Shown here piece by piece: positions 32,532-32,659 of a stretch of DNA of 32,659 nt (position 1 is the stretch's first letter; each line of letters begins with the position of its first letter). The notes below the pieces were generated by a model. The model was not told the DNA's origin. It worked only from the letters and a program-made list of their open reading frames with translations, and did not search any database. The stretch is from Paludibacteraceae bacterium. GTDB taxonomy: Bacteria > Bacteroidota > Bacteroidia > Bacteroidales > Paludibacteraceae. A program made the translations under genes and the position numbers. Where the stretch lies: the NCBI GenBank assembly GCA_024401515.1, contig JAKSKY010000020.1:1-32659 (forward strand), in the 5' to 3' direction.

Positions 32532-32659
32532 TCACATCTCTCCTTTCACTGAAAACATTCCAAATTTCGACTGGTCCACAATCATATCCCAAGAATAACG
32601 AATAAACATCTTGCCCACATCGTAATGATCCATGCTTGCGGGCTCCTCGCCCATCGCCA
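32532..32659 (-). CDS. 3' end of an unidentified gene (cut by window edge)
   Basis: Only the last 41 codons are in the window. They read in part SMDHYDVGKMFIRYSWDMI and VDQSKFGMFSVKGEM, ending with TGA, 2 nt before the decarboxylase ATG. This spacing and the strand make it an operon partner. I do not recognise the family from this tail. Confidence 0.6.
   Translation of the reverse strand, partial: AMGEEPASMDHYDVGKMFIRYSWDMIVDQSKFGMFSVKGEM

Noticed and set aside
32530..32592. Longer start for the PLP decarboxylase at 32592
   Set aside because: It would overlap the end of the upstream gene by 61 nt and adds residues unlike the family; the ATG at 32529 sits 2 nt after that gene's stop.
1..32659. 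CRISPR array, transposase or integrase
   Set aside because: No regularly spaced repeats and no such protein were found; the tRNA-Gly duplication lacks an adjacent integrase or att-like 3' end copy.

Overview
This 32.7 kb window reads as the chromosome of an anaerobic or microaerobic Bacteroidota species, most likely of the order Bacteroidales. The signs are: promoters of the Bacteroidetes type (TTTG, about 19-21 nt, TAnnTTTG) before several genes; few Shine-Dalgarno sites; a complex I operon with fused NuoCD and no NuoE, NuoF or NuoG; a carboxynorspermidine decarboxylase; Sec lipoproteins; and a secreted glycoside hydrolase with a T9SS-like C-terminus. The genus cannot be fixed from the sequence alone. 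No insertion sequence, phage gene or CRISPR array is visible.

Layout. Positions 1-2863 (minus strand): the 5' end of a tRNA-Ser running off the left edge with its own promoter, then gltX-waaA (glutamyl-tRNA synthetase and Kdo transferase). Positions 2969-5913 (plus): nspC; a tRNA cluster made of a 5'-half tRNA-Gly duplicate, an intact tRNA-Gly(GCC) and tRNA-Leu(GAG); a lipoprotein; and a DUF2147 protein. Positions 6038-7717 (minus): a possible small membrane protein and an aspartate kinase of the ectoine-type subfamily. Positions 7964-18339 (plus): the nuo operon (A, B, CD, H, I, J, K, L, M, N). It is preceded by a promoter, a 28-codon leader ORF with tandem stop codons and an intrinsic terminator, and I see no second promoter before nuoA. 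Positions 18457-19599 (plus): a His/Pro/Ser-rich lipoprotein and an HD hydrolase, convergent with a PD40 beta-propeller protein (19606-20460, minus) whose apparent terminator lies inside the HD gene. Positions 20575-23675 (plus): four tightly spaced genes, namely a flavin reductase, an SDR, a lipoprotein nitroreductase and an M48 peptidase with a TerB-like tail. Positions 23878-26772: an orphan GH98-like secreted glycosidase. Positions 26895-32659 (minus): the end of an unknown gene, a LysA-like PLP decarboxylase, a urea-transporter/M23-peptidase fusion, then (from a separate promoter) an outer-membrane beta-barrel protein with an N-terminal TPR-like segment and a TPR protein.

How the genes work together. 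The nuo genes encode a quinone-reducing proton pump without the NADH-oxidising arm, so its electron donor must be something else. Aspartate kinase and NspC sit at the two ends of the aspartate-semialdehyde route to (nor)spermidine. The two parts of the window most likely to hold undescribed biology are the leader/terminator before nuoA and the decarboxylase / UT-M23 fusion / OM-barrel cluster at the right end.
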